Below are positions 7,638 to 16,801 of a stretch of DNA of 64,000 nucleotides, in pieces. Under the pieces are notes generated by a model. The model was not told where the DNA came from. It did no database searches and was given only the letters and a program-made list of their open reading frames with translations. The position numbers and the translations under genes were made by a program. Origin of the DNA: G965219965 sp965219965 (GTDB taxonomy: Bacteria > Pseudomonadota > Alphaproteobacteria > RS24); NCBI GenBank assembly GCA_965219965.1, contig OZ244796.1, positions 496,001 through 560,000 on the forward strand. The letters are read 5' to 3'. How positions within the stretch are numbered: position 1 is the first letter of the stretch; each line of letters opens with the position of its first letter.

Positions 7638-8901
7638 ATTACATATTGGTGTGGTGGGTCTTGGCACGGTTGGGGCGCAAGTTGTCGCACGGCTTGTATC
7701 AGACAAAGTCCATGCAGGGCTAAGCCTGACAGCTGTTTGTGCGCGTGACAAAAAGCGCGAGCGCGGCCTTGATTTAAGCGACATTGAATGGGTAGATGAT
7801 CCGCTTGCGCTGGCGGCACATGATAAAATAGATGTGGTGCTAGAGCTAATGGGCGGCGCGGATGGCGCGGCTTATGAATCGGTTAAAACGGCTTTGAGCA
7901 ATGGCAAGCATGTTGTTACTGCCAATAAGGCTATGATGGCTGCTCATGGTTTTGAATTGGCACAGCTGGCTGAAAGCCATGGGGTGCATTTGGGTTATGA
8001 AGCCGCCGTGGCGGGTGGAATTCCGGTGATTAAAGCCATGCGTGAAGGGCTGGCGGCCAATCAAATCCATCGGGTAAGCGGCATTTTGAATGGCACATGT
8101 AATTATATTTTGTCTGAAATGACGCGGGAGGGGGTTGATTTTGCCCCAGCCCTTAAAGCTGCCCAAGAGCTTGGCTATGCCGAAGCCAATCCAGAATTTG
8201 ATATTGACGGCATTGATGCTGGACAAAAGCTCGCATTGCTGACGAGCTTGGCTTTCGGCACCCGCCCTGATTTTAATAAAGTTGCCGTGACGGGTATTAC
8301 CAATATCACGCGCCGCGATATTGAATTTGCTGATGGGTTTGGTTGTGTTATCCGACTTGTCGGTCTTTGCGAGCGTACAAAGGATGGCATATTGCAATGG
8401 GTTGGCCCATGTTTGGTGAAGAAAAACCGTGCACTGGCCATGATCAAAAGCGTCACCAATGCTGTGCAGATTGACGCTGATATGGTAGGGCGTTTGCTTT
8501 TGCAAGGTGCAGGGGCGGGCGGCGATGCGACTGCTTCGGCTGTGCTGAGTGATGTGCATGATGTTCTGGTCAGCCCGCCGCGTCCGGTTTTTGGCATTGA
8601 GGTGGATAAATTAGCCAGCATTAAAGACCAAGCCAGTCTGCCCGCTTGTCCATGGTATTTGCGTTTGGCTTTGGTGGATGCGCCTGGCAGTATGGCCGAA
8701 GTGACGTCTATTTTGGCCGAGCAGGGCGTGTCTATTGAAGAAGTCGTTCAGCGTGGGCCAGAAAATGACGACATGGCGCGGCCAGTTGTGTTTATTACCC
8801 ATAATGTGCGCTTTGAGATTTTGGAAACAGCTTTGGACAAATTGCGCCAGCTTGATGTTATAGATAAGCAAATAAATTGCTTGCCAGTTTTATTTGGCTA
8901 A
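7627..8901 (+). CDS. hom: Homoserine dehydrogenase
   Basis: Makes homoserine from aspartate semialdehyde for threonine and methionine synthesis. The 424-residue protein has an N-terminal NAD(P)-binding motif GVVGLGTVGAQVV, the core NANKAMMAAHG, YEAAVAGGIPVIKAMREGL and GILNGTCNYIL, then a C-terminal ACT domain starting near LRLALVDAPGSMAEV, which in this family usually mediates end-product inhibition. ATG 7627 is preferred over an in-frame GTG at 7612. The start overlaps the lipoprotein gene. hom-glpX-recJ in this order is familiar from alphaproteobacteria. Confidence 0.96.
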   Translation: MSSKLHIGVVGLGTVGAQVVARLVSDKVHAGLSLTAVCARDKKRERGLDLSDIEWVDDPLALAAHDKIDVVLELMGGADGAAYESVKTALSNGKHVVTANKAMMAAHGFELAQLAESHGVHLGYEAAVAGGIPVIKAMREGLAANQIHRVSGILNGTCNYILSEMTREGVDFAPALKAAQELGYAEANPEFDIDGIDAGQKLALLTSLAFGTRPDFNKVAVTGITNITRRDIEFADGFGCVIRLVGLCERTKDGILQWVGPCLVKKNRALAMIKSVTNAVQIDADMVGRLLLQGAGAGGDATASAVLSDVHDVLVSPPRPVFGIEVDKLASIKDQASLPACPWYLRLALVDAPGSMAEVTSILAEQGVSIEEVVQRGPENDDMARPVVFITHNVRFEILETALDKLRQLDVIDKQINCLPVLFG

Positions 8902-8913
8902 GGGGATATATTT

Positions 8914-9870
8914 ATGAGTGTGAAAATTGACCGTAACCTATCGCTGGAAATTGTCCGTGTCACGGAACGTGCCGCTATGGCTTGTGCGCCACTTATCGGG
9001 TGCGGTGATGAAAAAGCCGCCGACTGTGCCGCCGTGGATGCCATGCGCGATGAGCTAAACCGACTTGATATTGATGGCGAGGTGGTGATTGGCGAAGGCG
9101 AGCGTGATGAAGCCCCTATGCTTTATATTGGTGAAAAAGTCGGCACGGGCAAAGGTCCGAAAGTAGATATTGCACTTGACCCGCTTGAAGGCACAACGCT
9201 TACAGCAAAGGGCATGAACAATGCGTTGGCCGTAATTGCTGTGGCTGAGGATGGCACATTATTGCACGCGCCCGATACTTATATGCAAAAAATTGCTGTT
9301 GGTGGCAGCTATGTGGATGGGTTAATTGACCTTGACGCAACGCCGACGGAAAATATGCGGGCTTTGGCCAAAGCCAAGGGCGTGGATGTGGCACAAATCA
9401 ATGTATGTGTGCTTGACCGTCCGCGCCATGCTGAAATTATTGATGAAATTCGCCAAGCAGGTGGGCGTGTGACGCTCATTACCGATGGTGATGTGGCGGG
9501 CATTATGCACACCACCAATCCTGATACGGGCATTGATATGTATATGGGTATTGGCGGTGCACCAGAAGGTGTTTTAGCCGCTGCCGCTTTAGCCGCCACG
9601 GGTGGGCAGATGCAGGCACGGCTGGTTACGGATAGCGAGGAGCAAAAAGCCCGTGCGCGTAAAATGGGCATTGAGGATTTTAATCGCAAATATAACGCGC
9701 ATGAGATGGTGATGGGCGATGTTATTCTTTCCGTGACAGGTGTGACGGATGGTTCTCTGGTGGCGGGTGTGAAGCGTGACGGCGATGCCGTATGGACAGA
9801 TACAATGCTGTTGCGCTCTGCAAGCGGCACGATACGTTGGGTCAAATCGCGCCATGTCGTCGCCCGATGA
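8914..9870 (+). CDS. glpX: Fructose-1,6-bisphosphatase class II
   Basis: Metal-dependent fructose-1,6-bisphosphatase of gluconeogenesis, 318 residues. Recognised by VTERAAMACAPLIGCGDEK at the N terminus, VVIGEGERDEAPMLYIGE, and the phosphatase motif ALDPLEGTTLTAKG near residue 88. GIGGAPEGVLAAAAL follows in the second half. It starts 12 bases after hom. The end overlaps the start of recJ by 17 bases, so the two are translationally linked. Confidence 0.96.
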   Translation: MSVKIDRNLSLEIVRVTERAAMACAPLIGCGDEKAADCAAVDAMRDELNRLDIDGEVVIGEGERDEAPMLYIGEKVGTGKGPKVDIALDPLEGTTLTAKGMNNALAVIAVAEDGTLLHAPDTYMQKIAVGGSYVDGLIDLDATPTENMRALAKAKGVDVAQINVCVLDRPRHAEIIDEIRQAGGRVTLITDGDVAGIMHTTNPDTGIDMYMGIGGAPEGVLAAAALAATGGQMQARLVTDSEEQKARARKMGIEDFNRKYNAHEMVMGDVILSVTGVTDGSLVAGVKRDGDAVWTDTMLLRSASGTIRWVKSRHVVAR

Positions 9871-11647
9871 TGCCGCCAATCCTGCGCCAGTTTTAGGCGT
9901 TTCCCAATCGGTTGCCGCACGGCGTTGGGTTGCACGCCATGCAGACGATTGCCAAGCCATGGCCATGGCACAGCGTTATGATTTGCCCGATGCGGTGTGT
10001 CGTATCCTTGCCCATCGGCAAGTTGGGCTTGATGATGTTGAAACCTATCTTGACCCGAAGCTGAAAAATCACCTACCCGATCCATCGCTTTTGCAAGATA
10101 TGGATAAAGCCTGCACACGGCTGGAAAAAGCCATAAAGGCCAAAGAAAAAATTGCCATTTTTGGTGATTATGATGTGGACGGGGCGACCTCTTCGGCATT
10201 GTTCAAACGTTATTTTGCCGCTTTGGGGCATGACATACGCATTTATATTCCCGATCGGATAAGTGAAGGCTATGGCCCTAATGTGGCGGCATTTGAAATG
10301 CTGGCGGATGAGGGCGTGGGGCTTATTGTTACGGTGGATTGCGGTACTATGGCACAGCAGGCACTAGAAGCGGCGCAAAATTTGGGTGTAGATGTGATTG
10401 TTGTTGACCATCACCAAACGGGCAAAGATTTGCCGCCTTGTCATGCGCTGGTTAATCCGCGCCGCGAAGATGATTTAAGCGGCTTGAATTATCTGGCCGC
10501 CGTGGGCGTAGCCTTTATGGTGCTGGTCGGCTTGAACCGCCTTTTACGCCAAAATGGCTATTTCACTGAACAGGCCGAACCCGATTTACTGCCCTTGCTG
10601 GATATGGTTGCGCTTGGCACAGTTTGCGATGTTGTGCCTCTATGCGGCGTCAATCGTGCTTTTGTTGCACAGGGGCTAAAAATCATGGCACGGCGGGAAA
10701 ATATTGGCCTCAAAGCATTGGCCGATATGTCTGGCATGAAAAACGCGCCCATGGTGTTTGATTGTGGCTTTAAGCTTGGACCACGCATTAATGCGGGCGG
10801 ACGGGTTGGTGATAGTGAATTGGGTGTGCGCCTGCTATCTACGCATGATGCCGATGAAGCGGCGGGTTTGGCTTTGCGTATGGATGAGCTAAACACCCAG
10901 CGCCGTGCCATTGGCGATGCGGCGCAAAATTTAGCTGAAGCGCAAATTGAAGAAATAATCAAAAGCCGTAATGCTTTGCCACCCGTTTTGCTGGTGGCTG
11001 ATAAAAGTTTTCATATTGGCATTGTTGGTATTGTCGCAGGGCGGCTGAAAGAAAAATATCGCCGCCCAAGTTTTGTGCTGGCGATTGATGAAAATGGTGT
11101 GGTGAAAGGTTCGGCACGCTCTATTCCTAATATTGATATTGGTCGTTTGATTGCCAAAGCTGTGCGCGAAAATATTCTTGAAGGTGGCGGTGGTCATGCT
11201 ATGGCGGCGGGTGCGACTTTATCTGCCAATCGATTGGCAGATTTCACCGATTTTCTTGAAGCACAAATTGGCCATTTGAGTTTTGATGCACCCGCCGATT
11301 TAAGCATTGACGGGGCGATTAGCACGGCGGGGGCGACCCGTGCTTTTTACGACCAACTACAACAGGCCGGCCCATTTGGTGCGGGCAGTCCAGAGCCGCG
11401 CTTTGTAATTCCATCGGCGCGGGTAGCCTATGCTGATATTGTTGGAGAAAATCATGTGCGTTGCTCTTTATCTTCCGATGGTGGGAAAAATCTCAAAGCT
11501 ATGGCTTTTGCTTCGGTTAATGAATCCGTGCGGCAAATGCTACTGGAATCACGCACCCCATTGCATATTGCTGGATATTTACGCGCCGATGACTGGCAAG
11601 GGCGGCATGATGTGCAATTTATGATACAGGATGTCGCGCCTGCTTGA
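9854..11647 (+). CDS. recJ: Single-stranded-DNA-specific exonuclease RecJ
   Basis: 5'-3' single-strand DNA exonuclease used in recombination and mismatch repair, 597 residues from ATG 9854. It is a DHH-family phosphoesterase: motif I IFGDYDVDGATSSAL, then VDCGTMAQQAL, the DHH motif in IVVDHHQTGK, and GPRINAGGRVGDSELG. The DHHA1 domain has GSARSIPNIDIG and the glycine-rich GGGGHAMAAG. An in-frame upstream ATG at 9776 would reach deep into glpX and is unlikely. Overlap with glpX suggests coupling. Confidence 0.95.
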   Translation: MSSPDDAANPAPVLGVSQSVAARRWVARHADDCQAMAMAQRYDLPDAVCRILAHRQVGLDDVETYLDPKLKNHLPDPSLLQDMDKACTRLEKAIKAKEKIAIFGDYDVDGATSSALFKRYFAALGHDIRIYIPDRISEGYGPNVAAFEMLADEGVGLIVTVDCGTMAQQALEAAQNLGVDVIVVDHHQTGKDLPPCHALVNPRREDDLSGLNYLAAVGVAFMVLVGLNRLLRQNGYFTEQAEPDLLPLLDMVALGTVCDVVPLCGVNRAFVAQGLKIMARRENIGLKALADMSGMKNAPMVFDCGFKLGPRINAGGRVGDSELGVRLLSTHDADEAAGLALRMDELNTQRRAIGDAAQNLAEAQIEEIIKSRNALPPVLLVADKSFHIGIVGIVAGRLKEKYRRPSFVLAIDENGVVKGSARSIPNIDIGRLIAKAVRENILEGGGGHAMAAGATLSANRLADFTDFLEAQIGHLSFDAPADLSIDGAISTAGATRAFYDQLQQAGPFGAGSPEPRFVIPSARVAYADIVGENHVRCSLSSDGGKNLKAMAFASVNESVRQMLLESRTPLHIAGYLRADDWQGRHDVQFMIQDVAPA

Positions 11648-11708
11648 ACGGAGGCCAAGATAGGCTTGAAAAATTCCTATGGCTGGGCTATATCCTGCCC
11701 GTCACAGT

Positions 11709-11783
11709 GCGCCCTTCGTCTATCGGTTAGGACGCCAGGTTTTCAACCTGGAAAGAGGGGTTCGATTCCCCTAGGGCGTACCA
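11709..11783 (+). tRNA. tRNA-Glu (anticodon TTC)
   Basis: Complete cloverleaf: acceptor arms GCGCCCT and AGGGCGT, anticodon stem CCAGG/CCTGG with loop TTTTCAA (anticodon TTC), T-arm GGGGTTCGATTCCCC and an encoded CCA end. It is convergent with msrA. Confidence 0.96.
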
Positions 11784-11804
11784 TTTCTCTTAAAATTTAC
11801 AAAA

Positions 11805-12437
11805 TCATTGTGTGCTTTGATAAAGTGTATTGTCGCCGTGCCAATATTTTTTAATAAATTGGTCGCGTCCGCATCGGCTACGATAAAAACGATAACGCAA
11901 AGGGTTACGCACCGCATAATCTTGATGATAATCTTCCGCCATGGTGAATTCGCTAAGGGGCAATAATTTTGTCGCAATGGGACGGGGGAATTTTCGCGCC
12001 TTGTTTAGTGCGTCAATCGCGCCCATAGCTTGCGCCTTTTGTGCTTCATCGGCATAAAAAATCGCCGTGCTATATTGCTGGCCACGGTCACAAAATGAGC
12101 CATCACCATCGGACGGGTCATGCATCCGCCAAAACGCACTAAGCAAAGTCTGATAATTTGTCTGGTTTGGGTCATAGGCGACGCGGACAATTTCATAATG
12201 CCCACTCATGCCAGAGGCAACTTGCTTATAGCTGGGATTTTTAACATGCCCACCCATATAGCCGCTTACCACATCGGTGACCCCAGATAATTTTTCAAAA
12301 TCACGCTCTGTGCACCAAAAACAGCCACCAGAAAAATAGCCATAAGCCACTTCTTCGGCCTTAGAATTGACCGCGCCGCTGGTCAGCATGGCTAAAAAAA
12401 GCACTGCGCCAAAAGCATATTTTATTTTGTGCAACAT
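11805..12437 (-). CDS. msrA: Exported peptide-methionine (S)-S-oxide reductase MsrA
   Basis: Repairs oxidised methionine. Family motifs: the catalytic GGCFWCTERDFEK (residue ~38), VVSGYMGGHVKNPSYKQV, GHYEIVRVAYDP and the QYSTAIFY segment. The length (210) includes an N-terminal signal peptide, MLHKIKYAFGAVLFLAMLTSG followed by a short stretch to AEEVAYG, so the enzyme should act in the periplasm; that is less common than the cytoplasmic form. It is divergent from nhaD with about 135 bases between the starts, which must hold both promoters. Ribosome site before the start is weak. Confidence 0.93.
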   Translation of the reverse strand: MLHKIKYAFGAVLFLAMLTSGAVNSKAEEVAYGYFSGGCFWCTERDFEKLSGVTDVVSGYMGGHVKNPSYKQVASGMSGHYEIVRVAYDPNQTNYQTLLSAFWRMHDPSDGDGSFCDRGQQYSTAIFYADEAQKAQAMGAIDALNKARKFPRPIATKLLPLSEFTMAEDYHQDYAVRNPLRYRFYRSRCGRDQFIKKYWHGDNTLYQSTQ

Positions 12438-12571
12438 AGTCTTTCCATTTCAATATAGGGGCATATTGTCCACAAATTGTACCAAAATTTCGGCCACAAT
12501 GCCTCCGATTTTGCTTTGCAAGAGGCAAGGAATCGCTATTATCCAAGGACTATATCCCAGTGGAGGTTTTT

Positions 12572-13984
12572 GTGAAAAAAATTATTTCTGTGCTTTGCCT
12601 TGCCCTGACGGCAAGTTTTTTTGTGTCCGCGCCAGCTTTGGCTGCAGATAAGCCTCTTATATTGGATTTAACCATGTCGGCCTATGGGTTCACCGCCCTT
12701 GCTATTTTTGTGGTGGCTTATGGGCTGGTTATGGTTGAAGAATTTTTACATTTGCCCAAATCCAAACCCGTCATGGTTGGTGCTGCGTTAATTTGGTTGA
12801 CCGTTGCGCTAGCCATAAACCATACGGGCCATGACACACAGGCTCTGCACGGTGCTTTCCGCCATGTTTTCCTTGAATTTGCTGAACTCTTTATTTTCCT
12901 GCTGGTGGCGATGACTTTCATCAACGCCATGACCGAGCGCAATGTGTTTGAAGCCTTGCGTTCTTGGCTGGTGGCACGCAATTTTAATTTCCGCCAAGTG
13001 TTTTGGATTACGGGCATTCTCGCCTTTTTCATTTCGCCTATTGCTGATAATTTGACCACCGCCTTGCTTATGTGCGCCGTTGTTATGGCAGTTGGTGCGG
13101 GGAATGTGGCTTTCATTTCGCTGGCCTGTATCAATATCGTTGTTGCCGCCAATGCGGGCGGCGCGTTTAGCCCATTTGGTGACATCACCACGCTGATGGT
13201 CTGGCAAAAGGGCGTTTTGGGCTTTTTTGACTTTTTCGCTATTTTTGTACCATCGGTGGTTAATTATGTCGTGCCGGCGGCGATTATGCATTTCGCTATT
13301 CCCAATGAACAGCCCAAAAGCAGTGAAGAGGGCGTTCAGATGAAATTCGGGGCGAAGCGTATTATCGCGCTGTTTTTGATGACCATTGCTTTTACCGTTT
13401 CTGGCCACCAATTTTTCCATTTACCGCCTGTTTTCGGCATGATGGCAGGCTTGGGTGTGCTAGGCTTTTTCGGCTTTTATCTGGCCAAAAAGGGTGAAAA
13501 TTCTGCCTTTACCAATGGGCCATTTAGCGTTTTTTCCAAAGTGGCTCGCGCCGAATGGGATACATTGCTGTTTTTCTACGGCGTTTTAATGTGTGTTGGC
13601 GGGTTGGCTGTTTTCGGTTATTTGGCTGTGGCTTCGCAAGCCATGTATATTGACCTTGGTACAACGACGGCCAATGTGCTGGTTGGGGTGCTATCGGCCA
13701 TTGTGGATAATATTCCCGTCATGTTTGCTGTTTTGACTATGTTTCCCGCCATGGATGAGGGTCAATGGCTATTGGCCACGCTCACGGCGGGGGTTGGTGG
13801 CTCTATGTTGTCTATTGGCAGCGCGGCGGGGGTCGCGCTTATGGGGCAAGCACGCGGAATCTACACATTTTTCGGCCATTTAAAATGGAGCTGGGCAATA
13901 GCACTCGGCTATATAGCCAGCATATATGCCCATTTCCTTGTCAATGGCACACTATTCGATGGGGTTAACATTGTGTTAAAATAA
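12572..13984 (+). CDS. nhaD: NhaD-type sodium/proton antiporter
   Basis: Membrane Na+/H+ antiporter of the ion-transporter superfamily, 470 residues with about twelve hydrophobic helices. Family features: FISPIADNLTTALLM and GGAFSPFGDITTLMVW, then AIVDNIPVMFAVL and GGSMLSIGSAAGVALMG. The first ~25 residues look like a cleavable signal ending APALA. I chose GTG 12572 because a TGGAGG ribosome site at 12561-12566 is correctly spaced; the GTG at 12560 would overlap that site. NhaD proteins are typical of marine and salt-adapted bacteria, which fits the suspected habitat. Confidence 0.92.
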   Translation: MKKIISVLCLALTASFFVSAPALAADKPLILDLTMSAYGFTALAIFVVAYGLVMVEEFLHLPKSKPVMVGAALIWLTVALAINHTGHDTQALHGAFRHVFLEFAELFIFLLVAMTFINAMTERNVFEALRSWLVARNFNFRQVFWITGILAFFISPIADNLTTALLMCAVVMAVGAGNVAFISLACINIVVAANAGGAFSPFGDITTLMVWQKGVLGFFDFFAIFVPSVVNYVVPAAIMHFAIPNEQPKSSEEGVQMKFGAKRIIALFLMTIAFTVSGHQFFHLPPVFGMMAGLGVLGFFGFYLAKKGENSAFTNGPFSVFSKVARAEWDTLLFFYGVLMCVGGLAVFGYLAVASQAMYIDLGTTTANVLVGVLSAIVDNIPVMFAVLTMFPAMDEGQWLLATLTAGVGGSMLSIGSAAGVALMGQARGIYTFFGHLKWSWAIALGYIASIYAHFLVNGTLFDGVNIVLK

Positions 13985-13998
13985 GCGAAAAACCGCTT
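13983..13998 (+). terminator. Short hairpin just after nhaD
   Basis: AAGCG / CGCTT around a six-base A-rich loop, overlapping the nhaD stop codon. The stem is only 5 bp and no long T-run follows, so this is a weak terminator candidate. Confidence 0.2.
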
Positions 13999-14149
13999 TC
14001 AACCCTCATTATCGCTCACAACTAATTGAATCAGCGAGATGATTTTCCTTCTTCACGCGCCGCTTTTTTTCGTGTTAAGCTGTCCTCTGTGTGTTGCGTG
14101 GTTATGTTTGTAAGAGTGTAAAAACAACAGTTTAAGTTAAGAAAGCACC

Positions 14150-14749
14150 ATGTCTCAGAAAGAAAATACAACCGAACGACAAGCTGATGTAACTGTGCCT
14201 GTCAGTGAAGTTCCACAAACTGGCTCGGCACCAGTATCGGGTACGGTTAAATGGTTTGACCCTATTAAAGGGTTTGGATTTGTCGTTGCTGATGATAAAG
14301 AGGGCGATGTCCTCGTTCACCATGAAGTTTTGCGTGCCTCTGGCTATGATGTGATTTACACGGGCGCCCGTGTAAAATGTCAAGTCGTCAATGCTGAGCA
14401 GGGGCGTCAGGCTGAAAAAATCATCGCCATTGATAATTCACAAGCAACCTTGCCTGATCGCCATCCCCGCCCAACCAGCATTATGCAGAAAATCACTGAA
14501 ATTAGTGATTTTGTCCGTGCTGAGGTGAAGTGGTTTAACCGCACTAAGGGTTATGGATTTGTCAGTATGGGCGAAAATGAGCCAGATATTTTCGTTCATA
14601 TGGAAGTGTTGCGCGAAAACGCCATTGAGGATATTCAAACGGGTCAATTTATTGAAGTGGCTTACGGCAAAGGCCCTAAAGGGCTAATGGCCACCCGCGT
14701 CAGGCTGGTAGAGCCAGAGCTATCCATTATTAACGCCAATCACACCTAA
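14150..14749 (+). CDS. Protein with two cold-shock domains
   Basis: A 199-residue nucleic-acid-binding protein with two cold-shock domains joined by a ~40-residue linker. The first holds GTVKWFDPIKGFGFV (residue ~26), the second AEVKWFNRTKGYGFV (residue ~125); both keep the RNP1 aromatic residues and the second has the RNP2-like DIFVHMEVL. The double-domain architecture is typical of alphaproteobacterial CspA-like proteins rather than the ~70-residue enterobacterial form. Likely an RNA chaperone in stress or stationary phase (family knowledge). A bulged hairpin follows at 14764-14789. Confidence 0.92.
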   Translation: MSQKENTTERQADVTVPVSEVPQTGSAPVSGTVKWFDPIKGFGFVVADDKEGDVLVHHEVLRASGYDVIYTGARVKCQVVNAEQGRQAEKIIAIDNSQATLPDRHPRPTSIMQKITEISDFVRAEVKWFNRTKGYGFVSMGENEPDIFVHMEVLRENAIEDIQTGQFIEVAYGKGPKGLMATRVRLVEPELSIINANHT

Positions 14750-14763
14750 GTTCATTCTCCAAG

Positions 14764-14789
14764 CCTGCCGCATTGCAAATGCAGGCAGG
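14764..14789 (+). terminator. Hairpin between the cold-shock gene and tRNA-Pro
   Basis: CCTGCC pairs with GGCAGG and GCAT with ATGC, with one bulged A and a five-base loop. It starts 14 bases after the cold-shock gene stop. It is not followed by a T-run, so it may also be a processing site for the downstream tRNA. Confidence 0.45.
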
Positions 14790-14817
14790 ACATTGTAAGA
14801 ATGACGCGCAAGTGGCA

Positions 14818-14894
14818 CGGAGTTTGGCGCAGTCTGGTAGCGCACCTGGTTTGGGACCAGGGGGTCGCAGGTTCAAATCCTGCAACTCCGACCA
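14818..14894 (+). tRNA. tRNA-Pro (anticodon TGG)
   Basis: Acceptor arms CGGAGTT/AACTCCG, anticodon stem CCTGG/CCAGG with loop TTTGGGA (anticodon TGG), T-arm GCAGGTTCAAATCCTGC, encoded ACCA end. 77 bases. Confidence 0.96.
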
Positions 14895-14936
14895 CGCCAA
14901 GCAGACCTGTTGGGGGTTAAGCAAAGGGGTTTTCAA

Positions 14937-15242
14937 ATGTTTGCACGCATCTATCAGCCCACCAAAACATCTATGCAATCTGGCACAGCGCAAAGCGATA
15001 AATGGCTATTGGAATTTGTGCCAAACTATGCGCCGACCCGTGACCCGCTTACTGGATGGGTTGGGGCGTCTGAAACCGTTACGCAAGTTAAGCTACATTT
15101 TGACACTTTGGACGCAGCCAAAGCCTATGCCCAAAAGCAGAGGCTGGCTTACCGCATCATTCAGCCGCATAAGCGCAGACCGATACGCAAAACCTATGCC
15201 GATAATTTTCGCCATAACCGCACGGGTGCATGGACGCATTAG
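14937..15242 (+). CDS. NDUFS4-type accessory subunit of respiratory complex I
   Basis: A 101-residue homologue of the mitochondrial NDUFS4 (18-kDa) accessory subunit of NADH:ubiquinone oxidoreductase (ETC complex I conserved region). Visible family features are MFARIYQPTKTSMQSG at the start, WLLEFVPNY, DPLTGWVGASET and the C-terminal RRPIRKTYADNF. These accessory subunits are a hallmark of alphaproteobacteria and mitochondria. ATG 14937 has an AAAGGGG ribosome site; an upstream TTG would run toward the tRNA. It sits alone between tRNA-Pro and tRNA-Arg, away from the nuo operon. Confidence 0.9.
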   Translation: MFARIYQPTKTSMQSGTAQSDKWLLEFVPNYAPTRDPLTGWVGASETVTQVKLHFDTLDAAKAYAQKQRLAYRIIQPHKRRPIRKTYADNFRHNRTGAWTH

Positions 15243-15268
15243 CGTAAAATCAGCTATGCTGTGCAGGC

Positions 15269-15345
15269 GGTCCCGTAGCTCAACTGGATAGAGCAGCTGA
15301 CTTCTAATCAGCAGGTTGCAGGTTCGAGTCCTGCCGGGATCACCA
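15269..15345 (+). tRNA. tRNA-Arg (anticodon TCT)
   Basis: Acceptor arms GGTCCCG/CGGGATC, anticodon stem GCTGA/TCAGC with loop CTTCTAA (anticodon TCT), T-arm GCAGGTTCGAGTCCTGC, encoded ACCA. 77 bases. Confidence 0.96.
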
Positions 15346-15463
15346 TTTCCTTACCTTTGTCGAGGTGGCGGCGTTATACAACAGCCGCTCGCGGTAGAGG
15401 TATCGCGGTCATGGTTGCATGATTTCTTAACACCTCAGTACCAGTACGCTTCTCGTTTTGGTG

Positions 15464-15483
15464 TCGTTTGTTTAACGAAACGA
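15464..15483. terminator. Weak hairpin between tRNA-Arg and the converging TPR/barrel gene
   Basis: TCGTTT and AAACGA pair around an eight-base loop in an AT-rich stretch between two convergent transcription units; it could end either one. The stem is short and the call is by position as much as structure. Confidence 0.25.
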
Positions 15484-15499
15484 AAAGCAAACCATACTC

Positions 15500-16801
15500 T
15501 TAAAATGGCATGGAATAGTTAGCCGATAGCGATATATTGGTGCGGTCATTCGTATATTGCTGGATATTTGAGTCAATTTCAAATTCCGAATAAGCGGCGA
15601 TAAAGCGCAAACCCAGCAAATTACGGTGTAGCACTTGCCCCATAAGCTGATAATTAACGCGCCAATTTTCCGTGTCATCTTCGCGCACACGATTAGCACC
15701 AGAATCGCGTCCGACATGATTACTGTCGCCTATGCGATAGGTTAAGCCGAGCAAATGCCCATGGGCCACCATGCCGCGCAAGCTTAGGCTACCGCCTCTG
15801 GTTTCTTTGGAATTATAATCAGACGCCTCTTGGCGTGCTTCAATATCGGCATAATTGCCTGCCAAAGTAATGCTCCAGCGCGGTGTGGGCGTGTAAGTTG
15901 TGCCAAACGTAAGCGCATAGGTGGTATTGTCGGAATTATCGGCGGCAGAAAATTCTTCCGTGCGGATATAATCGCGCCGATTGACTGACATATTGGTAAA
16001 AAACTCCATTTTGCGCCGATATTTTTTCGCGATAGAGAACGAAAAAGCTTCAATATCGGCATCAGGCTGCGTTTCGCTTTCAATTTCTAAATAGCTAAGC
16101 GCAGGTGTGAAATCGGTATTCCAGCGGTTGATTTTACTACCCACTGTCACGCCAATAGTTTGATATTCCATAAATTCCGTGTCACTACCGAAAACTTTAC
16201 TTGTATTGACATTAAGAAAAATCTTATCCGAATGTTGATTGAGAAAATCATATTCGGTGTAAAGTCCAAGACTGCTCATATAAGCGTCATCATCAATGGC
16301 TGTGCCAAAATCCTGTGTACCATTATTGCTGACATAATCTTGCACGCTATTATTGATTTCCGCCTGACCAGAAGTAGGGAAATTATTCACATTATCGCCA
16401 GACAAAATCCCAAAACCAACGGACGCAAAAGAATTCCATCGGCTATAGCGGCGGTTGATAAGCTGTAGCATATTATCCACCTCTGTGGCTGTGTCTTGCG
16501 GCAAAGGCAGGGCGTTAAGGGCTTCCAATTCTCCGCGTGCTTGTAAATCATTGCCAAGTGCTACCAAAATACGCGCCCGCAAAAAGCGGACGGGCAAATT
16601 GGCTGGCTCTTTCACCAAAATACGCTCAATCGCCGCTAACGCGGCTTTGGCATCGCCTTTGGCCAGCCTTTCTTGAGCAAAACGCTGATTAAGCGCGACA
16701 TCATCAGGGTTTTTGAGAATATCCTCATAGCTGACTTCTGCCACCGCCAAGCTGGGTAGCATTAAAGTGACCGCAACAATATAAATAAAAGAGCGCATCA
16801 T
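15500..16801 (-). CDS. Exported TPR plus outer-membrane beta-barrel protein (Slam-like architecture)
   Basis: A 433-residue predicted outer-membrane protein. Residues 1-21 are a signal peptide ending SLAVA. Residues ~28-110 form helical TPR-like repeats (for example GDAKAALAAIERILVKEP). From ~115 to the end the sequence alternates hydrophobic and polar residues as in a beta-barrel, with many tyrosines, and it ends in phenylalanine (SANYSMPF), the usual last residue of barrel proteins. N-terminal TPR plus C-terminal barrel is the layout of surface lipoprotein assembly modifier (Slam) translocons; that match is inference from architecture, not sequence identity. It is the second gene of an operon, its start overlapping the FecR-protein stop by 4 bases. 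A paralogous arrangement occurs at 38636-40111. Confidence 0.75.
   Translation of the reverse strand: MMRSFIYIVAVTLMLPSLAVAEVSYEDILKNPDDVALNQRFAQERLAKGDAKAALAAIERILVKEPANLPVRFLRARILVALGNDLQARGELEALNALPLPQDTATEVDNMLQLINRRYSRWNSFASVGFGILSGDNVNNFPTSGQAEINNSVQDYVSNNGTQDFGTAIDDDAYMSSLGLYTEYDFLNQHSDKIFLNVNTSKVFGSDTEFMEYQTIGVTVGSKINRWNTDFTPALSYLEIESETQPDADIEAFSFSIAKKYRRKMEFFTNMSVNRRDYIRTEEFSAADNSDNTTYALTFGTTYTPTPRWSITLAGNYADIEARQEASDYNSKETRGGSLSLRGMVAHGHLLGLTYRIGDSNHVGRDSGANRVREDDTENWRVNYQLMGQVLHRNLLGLRFIAAYSEFEIDSNIQQYTNDRTNISLSANYSMPF

Noticed and set aside
7392..8901. Riboswitch or leader-peptide control before hom, metC or ilvD
   Set aside because: No room upstream of hom or ilvD (gaps of -11 and 19 bases), and no recognisable SAM-riboswitch core before metC.
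14773..15291. 172-codon frame across tRNA-Pro and the complex I subunit gene
   Set aside because: It reads through a tRNA and a recognised gene in another frame; arginine-rich missense composition.
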